Shown here: piece by piece, positions 9,062 to 17,555 of the stretch
Position numbering within the stretch: position 1 is the first letter of the stretch
Layout: each line of letters opens with the position of its first letter
Source: Alkalicoccus urumqiensis
GTDB lineage: Bacteria > Bacillota > Bacilli > Bacillales > Salisediminibacteriaceae
Assembly: GCF_002993335.1 (NCBI RefSeq)
Contig: NZ_PVNS01000002.1
Span: forward strand, 1-64,000
Direction: 5' to 3'
Length of the DNA stretch: 64,000 nucleotides
Translations under genes and position numbers: made by a program
Notes under the pieces: model-generated
Databases searched by the model: none
Told to the model about the DNA's origin: nothing
The model's input: the letters and a program-made list of their open reading frames with translations, nothing else

Positions 9062-9302
9062 AATGGCCGAAACTCGGCACCATAATAAATGTCGTGTAAT
9101 AAGTAAATCCGACAAAAAAGACCGTGAGATACGCACCAAAGATATAAACATAGGCACGTTCGGACAAGTTCAAATAGCTGAGAGCAATGAACAGGCCGGT
9201 CTGCACAAAAAAGATAATGGACGCTTCAATCATATCCCCGACGAGGAACAGCACAGCAAAAATGCCGGTCCAGAATCCGAGAACGCGGTACATGCGCTCC
9301 AT
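9060..9302 (-). CDS. yqgY: DUF2626 family membrane protein
   Basis: An 80-aa protein with three hydrophobic segments (about residues 6-23, 26-43 and 50-72). Sequence pattern and place next to yqgX fit YqgY/DUF2626, of unknown function. ATG at 9302 lies behind AGGAGGGG on the minus strand. Confidence 0.85.
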   Translation of the reverse strand: MERMYRVLGFWTGIFAVLFLVGDMIEASIIFFVQTGLFIALSYLNLSERAYVYIFGAYLTVFFVGFTYYTTFIMVPSFGH

Positions 9303-9489
9303 GGTGTCCCCTCCTTCATTATGTAGCTGAATAAAAAAATAATAGCGAAAGTAAGTTCACCTTATTATAAATCGAATTCTGTCTGTTTGTAAACTATTAT
9401 GCTGGGAAATTAAACAAAAAGACTGCGGGTTTCTGCAGGGAGGAGTTCTATCTCTCGGAAAGCAGGAGAAACCGTGGCAAAATAAATAT

Positions 9490-9515
9490 GTTTGGTTTTT
9501 CAAAAAAAGAGGTAT
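9490..9515 (+). promoter_or_regulatory. Candidate SigB promoter for the YtxH gene
   Basis: GTTTGG (9490-9495), a 14-bp spacer and AGGTAT (9510-9515) resemble the sigma-B consensus GTTTaa-N12-15-GGGtAt. An overlapping TATAAT (9513-9518) could alternatively serve SigA. Sigma-B would fit a YtxH general-stress gene. Confidence 0.45.
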
Positions 9516-9570
9516 AATCAAATTCATGTAGAAGTAATACATATCCGTAATTTTTGAAGGAGGCATTTTC

Positions 9571-10074
9571 ATGAGCAGTATGAACACAAAAGATTTTCTT
9601 ATCGGTGCTCTGGTAGGAGCAGCAGCAGGTGCAGCCGCAGCTGTTTTAATGACACCGAAAACCGGTGAAGAAATCCGTGGTACATTGAACGAGCGAGCAG
9701 GCACAGCGGCTGACCGCACGAAGGAATGGACGAATACAGCCACAGATCGCACGAAAGAGTGGACAAACACAGCGAAGGAGAAAGGAACGGAGTATTCCCA
9801 CACAGTAAAAGAAAAGTCCGGGAACATTTCCAGTGCAGCCAAAGATCAGTTCGGCCGCATCTCCGAAAAAGCTGCAGGTCTCCGCAATAAAGCCGGCGAC
9901 ATGAGTGATGAACTGGCTTCCGACGTAAAAGAAATTATGGAAACCGAAAAAACAGAAGGTCGCAAGCTTGCCCAGCAGGTTGTTCAGGAAATTGAGGAGA
10001 CGAAACAGCGCCTCCGCGAAGATGTAGAAGAGTTGAAAAAAGAACAGTCGGCATCAAAAACAGAATCGGAATAA
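9571..10074 (+). CDS. YtxH domain stress protein with LEA-like repeats
   Basis: A 167-aa protein. The N-terminal YtxH segment has a Gly/Ala-rich membrane helix (LIGALVGAAAGAAAAVLM, residues 9-26) followed by TPKTGEEIR. Downstream the chain is hydrophilic and helical, with a tandem repeat DRTKEWTNTA (twice, about residues 49-70) and further KEKxxxxSxxxK units resembling LEA-like 11-mers. YtxH proteins belong to the general stress response in Bacillus. The start follows GAAGGAGG. It is monocistronic, ending at a strong terminator. Confidence 0.85.
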   Translation: MSSMNTKDFLIGALVGAAAGAAAAVLMTPKTGEEIRGTLNERAGTAADRTKEWTNTATDRTKEWTNTAKEKGTEYSHTVKEKSGNISSAAKDQFGRISEKAAGLRNKAGDMSDELASDVKEIMETEKTEGRKLAQQVVQEIEETKQRLREDVEELKKEQSASKTESE

Positions 10075-10084
10075 CGCTGAAAGC

Positions 10085-10134
10085 AAAAAAAGGCCTTCGA
10101 TGATCCCATAAGGATTATCGAAGGCCTTTTCTTT
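10085..10134 (+). terminator. Rho-independent terminator of the YtxH gene
   Basis: AAAGGCCTTCGAT pairs with ATCGAAGGCCTTTT and is followed by CTTT. Confidence 0.85.
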
Positions 10135-10306
10135 CGTGGTGGCTTCAGCAGGAACATATTCAATACCTTTCTAAGTGTAGTAATGCGTATTGGAAAAAGG
10201 ACAGGTGTGTAAATAATAGAAAAATTTTCAACTAATAGCAGGAGAATAACACACAAACGTCGAATATATGTTCCTGTAAGCAAATATGTAAGCAGGAGCG
10301 TGGTAT

Positions 10307-11362
10307 ATGGATATTTCCCAAAAGCTGCAGAAGATGATTATAGATGCCGTCCGGATGAAAGCTTCGGATATTCATCTGCTTCCGGATGCATCGGGGGTTC
10401 TCGTCCGCTGTCGAATTGACGGCGTGCTTCACAGAGCAGAGAGACTGACCGAGCAGAAAGGCAGCAGGCTGATTTCCCATCTGAAATTTATTTCAGGAAT
10501 GGATATCAGCGAACGCCGGAGGCCGCAGAACAAGCGGCTCGAGATTACATCCGGCGGGACAACCATCTACGTCCGTGTATCTACGTTTCCAGGTGCCTAT
10601 CTGGAAACCGTTGTTCTTCGATTATTTCCTTATTCGCCTTCCCGTGCTCTCCGTGAGCTCTTCCTCTTTCCGGGACAGGCTGCCCCCTTACAGAAACTCA
10701 TTCACAGCCCGCACGGCCTGGTCCTTTTATGCGGTCCGACCGGCGCAGGCAAAACCACAACGATTTATTCCATGCTTCATGAACGTGCCCGGCACAGGGA
10801 AGAAAATATTATGACTCTTGAAGATCCCGTAGAGTGCCGTGAAGACGGTCTGCTTCAGATGGAAATTAATGAGAAAGCAGGAGTGACCTATGCTGCAGGT
10901 CTGCGGAGCCTTCTCCGCCACGATCCCGACTTAATTATGATCGGAGAAATCCGCGATGAAGAAACAGCAGCGATTGCGGTCCGTGCAGCAATGAGCGGTC
11001 ACCTTGTGCTTTCCTCCCTCCATTCAGCAACTGCAGCCGGTGCAGTCCGCAGAATGATGGATCTCGGTATTGATAAAGATGATCTGCGTGAAGTGCTGCG
11101 GGGGTCCTGTGCCCAGCGTCTGATTGAAGTGCAGTGTATGCGATGCGGCGGCCGATGCGGCAGATACTGCACCGGACATACGGAGAGCCGCAGAAAAGCA
11201 GTCTGTGAAATTTTGATGGACGAAAGACTGGAACAAGTTTTCTCAGAACCAGTCATACAGGAATGGCCCGGTTCCATTTCCGGACAGGTGCGCCGCGGAA
11301 TTGCGCTCGGCTACATACCGGGAAGTGTCTGGGAATTGACAGGTAAAGGCGCATGGCAGTAA
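10307..11362 (+). CDS. comGA: Competence pseudopilus assembly ATPase
   Basis: Cytoplasmic secretion ATPase (GspE/PilB type) that powers assembly of the ComGC pseudopilus for DNA uptake. The 351-aa protein has the N-terminal SDIHLLPD segment, Walker A GPTGAGKTTT (about residues 143-152), an Asp box with EDPVE, Walker B LIMIGEIRDEET and the His box GHLVLSSLHS. A Cys-rich stretch CMRCGGRCGRYC near residue 280 recalls the zinc site of this family. First gene of comGA-GG; it overlaps comGB by 10 bp. No convincing ComK box (AAAAN5TTTT pair) is seen in the 170 bp upstream. Confidence 0.96.
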   Translation: MDISQKLQKMIIDAVRMKASDIHLLPDASGVLVRCRIDGVLHRAERLTEQKGSRLISHLKFISGMDISERRRPQNKRLEITSGGTTIYVRVSTFPGAYLETVVLRLFPYSPSRALRELFLFPGQAAPLQKLIHSPHGLVLLCGPTGAGKTTTIYSMLHERARHREENIMTLEDPVECREDGLLQMEINEKAGVTYAAGLRSLLRHDPDLIMIGEIRDEETAAIAVRAAMSGHLVLSSLHSATAAGAVRRMMDLGIDKDDLREVLRGSCAQRLIEVQCMRCGGRCGRYCTGHTESRRKAVCEILMDERLEQVFSEPVIQEWPGSISGQVRRGIALGYIPGSVWELTGKGAWQ

Positions 11363-12384
11363 GCCGGAAAATATTCTCCTCGCATGAAGCTAGAGCGTCG
11401 TTTTTATTGAATACGGCTTCCATTCTCCGGGAAGGCTATTCCATCAAAGAAGCTGTCATGCTGCTGGACACATTTTTATCCGGAAGGACGGTCGACTGGC
11501 TGCACGAACTGGAAGAAGACATGGCCGGTGGGAGTACGTTCAGCGAACCTCTTGCAAAAGCTGGTTTTCCCGCAGAGACCGTACATTTAATTAAAATGAT
11601 GGAATCCCACGGTTCCCTCATTGAAGGACTGGAACAGGCGGGAGAGCTTCTGCAGTCCAGAAGCCGGACCCAGAAGCAGCTCAGGCAGGTTATGTATTAC
11701 CCGATGTTTCTCTGCATCAGTGTTCTTGTTCTGGCTGCTGCTCTGCTTCAAGGGATTCTTCCTCAGTTCCGCGGCTTTTTTGACGCCGTGGACTATGAAC
11801 TTCCTTGGATGACAAAAGTGCTGCTGTTTGCAGCTGACTGGCTGCTCGGCCCGGCGTTTTTTGCAGCCGCCGCAGCCGGCGGGGCCTTGTTTTTGATCAT
11901 GAGAAGGAAAACAGCCATGGAAAGGGTCGGAGCTGCGCTGAAGGTACCAGGATTAAAAGGATATATGCAGCGGATATTAACCTATTATTTCTGTGCGCAG
12001 CTTGCTCCAATGATGAAGCAGGGGAGAAGCCTTCAGGAATCACTCCGCATTATTGAAGAGGAGGCCGTACTTCCGTTTTTTCAGTTGGAGGCCGCCCAGT
12101 ATCTGGCGTACTTATCTGATGGAGAACCGTTTGAGGATATTCTGCGCTCCAGGGAATGCTATGTGCCTCAGCTTGCTGATGTATGGAGTATCGGCGGGTT
12201 AAAAGGCTCTCAGGCTCAGGAGCTTCAAACATTTGCCGGATACATGTTCCGGCAGCTCTCTGAAAAGACCAACCGCTTTGTTGCACTGATTCAGCCGATT
12301 GTATTTTGTGTCATAGGCGGTGTGGTCATTTTGTTGTTTATGTCCATGATGATGCCGGTTTTTTCCATTGTTGATACGATCTAA
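11353..12384 (+). CDS. comGB: Competence pseudopilus membrane protein
   Basis: A 343-aa GspF/PilC-type polytopic protein that forms the inner-membrane platform for the pseudopilus ATPase. It has two tandem T2SF domains, hydrophobic segments near residues 115-137, 160-180 and 312-335, and the motif GSLIEGLEQAGELL in the first repeat. The start lies within the end of comGA (10-bp overlap). Confidence 0.93.
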   Translation: MAVSRKIFSSHEARASFLLNTASILREGYSIKEAVMLLDTFLSGRTVDWLHELEEDMAGGSTFSEPLAKAGFPAETVHLIKMMESHGSLIEGLEQAGELLQSRSRTQKQLRQVMYYPMFLCISVLVLAAALLQGILPQFRGFFDAVDYELPWMTKVLLFAADWLLGPAFFAAAAAGGALFLIMRRKTAMERVGAALKVPGLKGYMQRILTYYFCAQLAPMMKQGRSLQESLRIIEEEAVLPFFQLEAAQYLAYLSDGEPFEDILRSRECYVPQLADVWSIGGLKGSQAQELQTFAGYMFRQLSEKTNRFVALIQPIVFCVIGGVVILLFMSMMMPVFSIVDTI

Positions 12385-12401
12385 AACGAGGAGGATGTTG
12401 G

Positions 12402-12710
12402 ATGAGTAGAATATCAAATGAAAAAGGGTTTACGTTAATAGAAGTGATGGTGGTTCTTGTTATTATTTCCATGCTGCTTCTCGTGTTTATCCCGAATCTG
12501 GCGAAAAACCAGTCAGTAGCCGGGGAGAAATCCTGTGAGGCCGTGCTCGAATTAACGGAGTCCCAGGTTCTTGCCTACTACAGTGATAATGGCGATTATC
12601 CAGCGAGCATTGAAGAATTGGAAACAGAAGGATACGTCGACCGGACGGAGTGTCCGGATGGTTCCGGAATTGTAATCTCCGGCCTGGATGTTTCTGTGGA
12701 TGCTCCGTAA
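12402..12710 (+). CDS. comGC: Major competence pseudopilin
   Basis: A 102-aa class III prepilin. The leader MSRISNEKG is followed by the ComC peptidase site G/FTLIE and a long hydrophobic helix (VMVVLVIISMLLLVFIPN). A Cys pair (Cys44 in EKSCEAV and Cys86 in TECPDG) could form the disulfide known in ComGC. The start follows AGGAGGATG. Assembles into the pseudopilus that spans the wall and retracts with DNA. Confidence 0.95.
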   Translation: MSRISNEKGFTLIEVMVVLVIISMLLLVFIPNLAKNQSVAGEKSCEAVLELTESQVLAYYSDNGDYPASIEELETEGYVDRTECPDGSGIVISGLDVSVDAP

Positions 12711-13131
12711 CAGCAGAGGATATGCGCTTCTTGATGTGATGCTCGCTCTCGTTGTTATAGGCGTATTTGCAGCAGCGGGGAATATGCTTCTTCATAAAAA
12801 TATGCAAATAGTGGAAGCAGAACAGCAGAAAGAATCCGTCATGCAGGATTTATACGGGGCACAGCTTACGGCACTGTCGGAAAAAAAGCTGGTACGGGTC
12901 CGTTTCTACCGCAGCGGAAGGTATACGGTGACAAGCGGCACGGAGACACTTTTGGATAAGCAGGCCGATCCGGGGCGCTCCTTCGCCCCGGGATCCTTAT
13001 TCGGAATGGAAGTGTATTTTACACCTTCCGGGACGGTCAGACAGTTTGGAACCGTACACCTTACGGCATCAGATGTCCGGTACCGCCTCGTATTTCTTAT
13101 CGGAAGAGGACGCTTCTATGCGGAAAAATGA
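12688..13131 (+). CDS. comGD: Minor competence pseudopilin
   Basis: A 147-aa prepilin-like protein with leader MFLWMLRNSRG, site G/YALLD, and the hydrophobic segment VMLALVVIGVFAAAGNML. The family is assigned from pattern and operon position. It overlaps comGC by 23 bp and has no strong ribosome site, suggesting coupling; the ATG at 12700 is an alternative start. Confidence 0.87.
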   Translation: MFLWMLRNSRGYALLDVMLALVVIGVFAAAGNMLLHKNMQIVEAEQQKESVMQDLYGAQLTALSEKKLVRVRFYRSGRYTVTSGTETLLDKQADPGRSFAPGSLFGMEVYFTPSGTVRQFGTVHLTASDVRYRLVFLIGRGRFYAEK

Positions 13132-13411
13132 GGAAGGGTATTTTTTATTGGAAGCGCTCGTGTCGCTGCTGCTTCTCACGGTGTCGGCGGCTTCTGTTTC
13201 ACAGGTGGTTCCGGTTCTATTTATGGAAAATCGTATTATCGATGAAACCCGGGAGGCACGTGTACAGCTGGCTGACTACATCTATCTGGATAAGCTTCCA
13301 GCCGGCGGTGTTTACGAGAAATCAGATGAGGGAGTTTTATATGTCTGTACCTCTCTTCCTGGTACAGAAAGGGAGGGAAAGGATGTCTGTCTTGCAGAAC
13401 ATATCCAATGA
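13118..13411 (+). CDS. comGE: Minor competence pseudopilin
   Basis: A 97-aa prepilin-like protein. ATG at 13118, behind GGAAGAGGACG, gives leader MRKNEEG, cleavage site G/YFLLE and helix ALVSLLLLTVSAASV. It overlaps comGD by 14 bp and comGF by 29 bp. Confidence 0.85.
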   Translation: MRKNEEGYFLLEALVSLLLLTVSAASVSQVVPVLFMENRIIDETREARVQLADYIYLDKLPAGGVYEKSDEGVLYVCTSLPGTEREGKDVCLAEHIQ

Positions 13412-13844
13412 ACGAGGGTATATGTTACTTTCCACGATGATCGGTGCGGCTGTCATTTTCCTGCTGCTGCTGACGGTATCATCCTTTTTATTTTACTGGC
13501 ATACACAGGAAATGGGGGAAAAGCGGCGGCATGAACAGGAAGTTTCTATTTTTTTTATGCAGCTTGAAAAAGAGTTTCAGGAAAGCGCAGCGTTCAGTAT
13601 CAGCGGCGGAAGAAGGCTTCTTCTTAACCATCAGGGAAGGACAATAGCTTACGAACCTTACGGAACCCGTTCCTACATCCGCCGGGTAAACAGTACTGGT
13701 CACGAAGTAGTCCTGCAGTATATGACGAGCGTTCAATTTCAAAAAGAGGAAGAGGGGATGCACGTGGAGGTTTTATTCGGTAACAATGTCTACGAAGCCT
13801 ATTATCCGCATCCGGGAAGCTACCGTGTCCAGGCTGCGGAATGA
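13383..13844 (+). CDS. comGF: Minor competence pseudopilin
   Basis: A 153-aa protein. The frame is open far upstream but ATG 13383, behind AAAGGGAGGGAAAGG, gives a proper leader MSVLQNISNERG, site G/YMLLS and the hydrophobic segment MIGAAVIFLLLLTVSSFLFYW. The C-terminal part (QYMTSVQF, VEVLFGNNVYEAYY) resembles the ComGF domain. Confidence 0.87.
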   Translation: MSVLQNISNERGYMLLSTMIGAAVIFLLLLTVSSFLFYWHTQEMGEKRRHEQEVSIFFMQLEKEFQESAAFSISGGRRLLLNHQGRTIAYEPYGTRSYIRRVNSTGHEVVLQYMTSVQFQKEEEGMHVEVLFGNNVYEAYYPHPGSYRVQAAE

Positions 13845-14208
13845 ACGGGGCACCGTTTTTCTTTATGCCTGTATTGTTTTGTTTCTGACAAGTGCTTCTC
13901 TGCTTTTTTTCGTTCAGGAACTGGAGCAGAAGCGCGGGCTCGAGACAATTCGTGCCTCTTCAGATGAAGCCGGTGCTCTTCTGCACGCCGGAATGAAATA
14001 TGCTGTTCTGCAGGCGGAGGAAGCAGACACTTCTTTTACCGTTACGAGGAGTCCGGAGAATGGATCCCTTGTAATTGATGCGGACAGAATATCAGAGGCG
14101 GGTTGGTCCGTTACACTTACTGTTCAAAAACCGTCGTATACAAGAAAGGTAACGTTTCATTATAATAGAGAAAGCGGGGAGATAACGAACTGGGAAGAAA
14201 GGATGTAA
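13825..14208 (+). CDS. comGG: Minor competence pseudopilin
   Basis: Last comG gene, 127 aa from GTG 13825 (leader MSRLRNERG, then TVFLYACIVLFLTSASLLFF). ATG 13786 in the same frame would add 13 residues and overlap comGF further; neither start has a strong ribosome site. Assigned from the prepilin-like N-terminus and the position after comGF; ComGG sequences are poorly conserved. Confidence 0.75.
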   Translation: MSRLRNERGTVFLYACIVLFLTSASLLFFVQELEQKRGLETIRASSDEAGALLHAGMKYAVLQAEEADTSFTVTRSPENGSLVIDADRISEAGWSVTLTVQKPSYTRKVTFHYNRESGEITNWEERM

Positions 14209-14212
14209 CAGT

Positions 14213-14713
14213 ATGGTTCAGCCGATTTATTTAACTGGTTTTATGGGTGTGGGGAAAACGACCGTCGGACGGCTTCTTGCAGAAAAATGCGGGCGAGCAT
14301 TTCTTGATCTGGATGAAGAAATTACACGGGTGGAAAAAAAGACAATACCGGAAATATTTCAGAAGGACGGAGAGCAGGGGTTTAGAAAAATGGAGCTGAA
14401 TATGGTGCGTGAACTGAAGGGTCGCGGCTGCATCACAGCTACAGGCGGTGGTATAGTCGAAACGCCGGAAGCAGTGGAAGAAATGCGTAAAAATGGGACC
14501 GTCGTCTATCTTCACGCACCGTTTGCTGTTCTGTATGAGCGAATTTCCGGCGACGAAACACGCCCTCTGACTGCCGGCGGCAGAGAAGCGCTGCAGGAAC
14601 GCTTTGACCGGCGGAGCTCTGCATACCGGAAGGCAGATATCTGTGTAGATACGGAAGACAAGTCACCTCTCCAGATTGTGGAAGAAATAAAAAAGCGGGC
14701 CGGGCTTGCCTGA
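14213..14713 (+). CDS. aroK: Shikimate kinase
   Basis: Phosphorylates shikimate at the 3-hydroxyl in the chorismate pathway. The 166-aa protein has Walker A GFMGVGKTTVG (residues 9-19), substrate motif DLDEEI, TATGGGIVE (the GGG shikimate site) and the LID region ETRPL. ATG 14213 lies 4 bp after comGG, so it may be read from the comG transcript. B. subtilis has its shikimate kinase gene elsewhere. Confidence 0.93.
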   Translation: MVQPIYLTGFMGVGKTTVGRLLAEKCGRAFLDLDEEITRVEKKTIPEIFQKDGEQGFRKMELNMVRELKGRGCITATGGGIVETPEAVEEMRKNGTVVYLHAPFAVLYERISGDETRPLTAGGREALQERFDRRSSAYRKADICVDTEDKSPLQIVEEIKKRAGLA

Positions 14714-14764
14714 AAAATGTGAATAGTGATAAACTTACTGCAACAGCATACTGCGGATGACAGC

Positions 14765-14935
14765 AGGGGGAGAGAACGGTTCGACCGTCGCCGAAGGAGC
14801 AAGCGGAAACGTGAATCTCTCAGGCAAAAGTACTCCTGCCGGACGCTTCTCTGGAGAGATCCGTAAAGCCGGATCACCGATGGGGAAAACCCTGTTCATA
14901 ACAGGCGTAAACTCTCAGGTACAAAAGGACAGAGG
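14765..14935 (+). promoter_or_regulatory. Tandem glycine riboswitch
   Basis: Two consecutive glycine aptamers. The first runs from about 14768 to 14840 and includes GCCGAAGGAGCAAG and AATCTCTCAGGCAAAAGTACTC. The second runs from about 14850 to 14935 and includes CACCGATGGGG and AAACTCTCAGGTACAAAAGGACAGAGG. Both have the family's signature CTCTCAGG plus AAAA(G)-N-ACAGAG-like closing segments. It precedes a terminator hairpin and gcvT. In B. subtilis the same arrangement turns gcv expression on when glycine is high. Confidence 0.95.
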
Positions 14936-14971
14936 CATTCAGGTTTCAGCTGAATGTTTCTGTCCTTTTTT
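14923..14971 (+). terminator. Riboswitch-controlled terminator
   Basis: GGACAGAGGCATTCAG pairs with CTGAATGTTTCTGTCC, then TTTTTT. Its 5' arm contains the closing strand of the second aptamer, which explains how glycine binding would prevent termination. Confidence 0.9.
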
Positions 14972-15114
14972 GTATGGAAAAAGATCAGTCTTCAGCCGGC
15001 CCGGAAGCAGCGATGATGCGGTTCTACCCCGCTGTCATTTAGACATACATAAGCTGCAGCTGCCATTTAACGATTGCGTTTCATGTAAATACTTACTTAT
15101 CAGGAGGTGGTCCA

Positions 15115-16212
15115 ATGGGGAAAAAAACGCCATTGTATCCGGAATATGAGAAGTATCAGGCGAAAACGATTGATTTTGGGGGATGGGATCTGCCCGTCCA
15201 GTTTACGTCGATCAAGGAAGAGCATCATCACGTCCGCAGCGAAGCAGGAGTATTTGATGTTTCCCATATGGGGGAAGTACGTGTTACCGGGCCGGACACG
15301 ACCGCATTTCTGCAGAAAATGCTTACGAATGATCTGGAAAAAGCGTCGTTCGGGCAGTGCCAGTATACGGCGATGTGCTATGAAGACGGCGGAACGGTCG
15401 ACGATCTCGTTCTTTTTCGCTTTTCCGAAACGGAAGTTCTTCTTGTCGTCAATGCAGCAAACATAGAAAAAGACATCCAGTGGCTCGAAAAACATGCTTT
15501 GGGCATGGATATCATCATTACGGATGAATCGGAAGATACAGCTCTTCTGGCACTACAGGGACCTGCTGCAGAGCCACTGCTCCAGAAGCTGACGTCTGCA
15601 GATCTTTCTGAGATTGGTTTTTTCCGTTTTCAAAATGAGGTGGACATTCAGGGCAGGGCGGTACTGCTGTCACGAACCGGGTACACCGGGGAAGACGGAT
15701 TTGAGATTTACTGCCGTGCTTCGGATGCCCGGGCTGTCTGGCAGGCATTAATAGAAAAAGGAGCCCGCCCAATCGGTCTCGGCGCCAGAGATACACTCCG
15801 GTTTGAAGCACGGCTGGCGCTTTACGGCCAGGAGCTGTCAAAAGACATAACGCCGGTTGAAGCAGGTATCGGCTTTGTCGTTAAGCCGGATAAAGGAGTG
15901 CCGTTTCTCGGTGAAGATGTGCTGAGAAAACAGAAAGAGAACGGTCCATCAAGGAAACTGACAGGCATTGAAATGGTGGATAAAGGTATTCCGCGCACCG
16001 GCTATACCGTGTCTGCCGATGGAAAGGAAATTGGTTTTGTCACTACAGGTACACAGTCCCCGACACTTGGGAAAAACATTGGCCTTTGTCTGGTCGATGC
16101 ATCCTATACCTCACCGGGAACGGAAGTAGAGGTACAGGTGCGTAAGAAAACACTCCGGGCTGTAACGGTGAAAACGCCGTTTTATCAGCGGAGCAGGGAG
16201 GATAAAAAATGA
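15115..16212 (+). CDS. gcvT: Glycine cleavage system T protein (aminomethyltransferase)
   Basis: Transfers the methylene carbon from aminomethyl-lipoyl H protein to tetrahydrofolate and releases ammonia. The 365-aa length is normal. Landmarks are FDVSHMGEV, the folate-site Asp region [27 protein letters not shown] and the C-terminal barrel [13 protein letters not shown]. The start follows CAGGAGGTGG. Its stop overlaps the gcvPA start by 4 bp. Controlled by the upstream glycine riboswitch. Confidence 0.97.
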   Translation: MGKKTPLYPEYEKYQAKTIDFGGWDLPVQFTSIKEEHHHVRSEAGVFDVSHMGEVRVTGPDTTAFLQKMLTNDLEKASFGQCQYTAMCYEDGGTVDDLVLFRFSETEVLLVVNAANIEKDIQWLEKHALGMDIIITDESEDTALLALQGPAAEPLLQKLTSADLSEIGFFRFQNEVDIQGRAVLLSRTGYTGEDGFEIYCRASDARAVWQALIEKGARPIGLGARDTLRFEARLALYGQELSKDITPVEAGIGFVVKPDKGVPFLGEDVLRKQKENGPSRKLTGIEMVDKGIPRTGYTVSADGKEIGFVTTGTQSPTLGKNIGLCLVDASYTSPGTEVEVQVRKKTLRAVTVKTPFYQRSREDKK

Positions 16213-17555
16213 GTGAACACCGTTATCTGCCATTAACCGAACAGGATCAGCAGGAAATGCTTGAGACGATCGGCGTTTCCAGTGTGGAAGAACTTTTTTC
16301 AGATGTTCCGGAGGAAGTAGCATTTTCCGGTGCTCTGAATGTTCCGCCGTCACTGAAAGAAACTGCACTGATGAAGCACATGCAGGAGCTGTCAGATAAA
16401 AATGTCAATGTGAAGCAGTATCCTTCCTTTCTCGGTGCTGGAGTATATGAGCATTATATTCCTTCGGTCGTTAACCATATGCTGCTCCGCTCGGAATTTT
16501 TCACGGCCTATACGCCATACCAGCCGGAAATATCCCAGGGCGAGCTGCAGGGTATTTTCGAATTTCAGACAATGATCTGTGAACTGACCGGCATGGATAT
16601 CGCGAACAGTTCCATGTACGACGGTCCGACGGCATTGACGGAAGCTGCGATGATGAGCTGTGGTCAGACGAAAAAGAAACAGATTCTCGTTTCTGCCTGT
16701 GTACACCCGGAAGCAGTGGAAGTGCTGAAGACGAATGCTGCCGGGCAGGGTCTGGACGTTGTCGTTATCCCGGAAAAAGAAGGTGTCACCGACATTGATG
16801 CACTCTCGGAGGCTTACTCTGAACATACTTCGTGCGTCATCGTGCAGTATCCGAATTTCTTCGGTCAGATTGAGGACCTGGAAGCGGTGGAAGCCGTAGC
16901 TCATCAGGATAAAGCTCATTTTATCGTTTCGAGTAATCCACTGAGCCTCGGAGTACTTCAGCCGCCCGGCGCGTTCGGAGCGGACGTTGTCACCGGGGAC
17001 GCCCAGCCTTTCGGTATACCGACTCAGCTCGGCGGTCCGCACTGCGGCTATTTTGCGGTGACAAAAAAGCTGATGCGCAAGGTGCCGGGCCGACTCGTTG
17101 GTGAAACGAAAGACGAGAACGGCATCCGCGGCTATGTTCTGACGCTGCAGGCGAGAGAGCAGCACATCCGGAGAGAAAAAGCGACGAGCAACATCTGCTC
17201 CAACCAGGCGCTGAATGCGCTGGCTGCCTCCATAGCTATGAGCGCGATCGGTAAATATGGGCTTGAGGAAATGGCAGAGCAGAATATCCGCAAAGCGCAT
17301 TATTTAAAGCAGCGGCTACAGGATGCAGGATTCGCTATTTATGGAAGCAGTCCATCCTTTAATGAATTTGTGATCGATCTGCCAAAACCGGCACAAGAGG
17401 TGAATAAAGAGCTGTTTGATAAAGGAATCATCGGCGGACTGGACCTGGGACGGTTTTTTAAAGGCCGGGAAAGCCAGATGCTTACCGCTGTTACGGAACT
17501 CCGTACGAAAGAAGAGCTCGACGCGTTTGTCGAAGCATTGGAGGGAGTCAAATGA
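16209..17555 (+). CDS. gcvPA: Glycine dehydrogenase (decarboxylating) subunit 1
   Basis: N-terminal half of the P protein, which decarboxylates glycine with pyridoxal phosphate. The 448-aa chain has the typical [29 protein letters not shown] and [10 protein letters not shown] stretches. In Bacillaceae P protein is split into two subunits; the PLP lysine is on subunit 2. Overlaps gcvT (ATGA) and is followed by gcvPB, whose start lies within 4 bp of its stop. Confidence 0.97.
   Translation: MSEHRYLPLTEQDQQEMLETIGVSSVEELFSDVPEEVAFSGALNVPPSLKETALMKHMQELSDKNVNVKQYPSFLGAGVYEHYIPSVVNHMLLRSEFFTAYTPYQPEISQGELQGIFEFQTMICELTGMDIANSSMYDGPTALTEAAMMSCGQTKKKQILVSACVHPEAVEVLKTNAAGQGLDVVVIPEKEGVTDIDALSEAYSEHTSCVIVQYPNFFGQIEDLEAVEAVAHQDKAHFIVSSNPLSLGVLQPPGAFGADVVTGDAQPFGIPTQLGGPHCGYFAVTKKLMRKVPGRLVGETKDENGIRGYVLTLQAREQHIRREKATSNICSNQALNALAASIAMSAIGKYGLEEMAEQNIRKAHYLKQRLQDAGFAIYGSSPSFNEFVIDLPKPAQEVNKELFDKGIIGGLDLGRFFKGRESQMLTAVTELRTKEELDAFVEALEGVK

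Noticed and set aside
10136-10306. ComK box upstream of comGA
   Set aside because: Only isolated A- and T-runs (AAAAATTTT) without the AAAAN5TTTT pair were seen.
14757-15149. Plus-strand frame across the glycine riboswitch
   Set aside because: It crosses the aptamers and the terminator and has no ribosome site.
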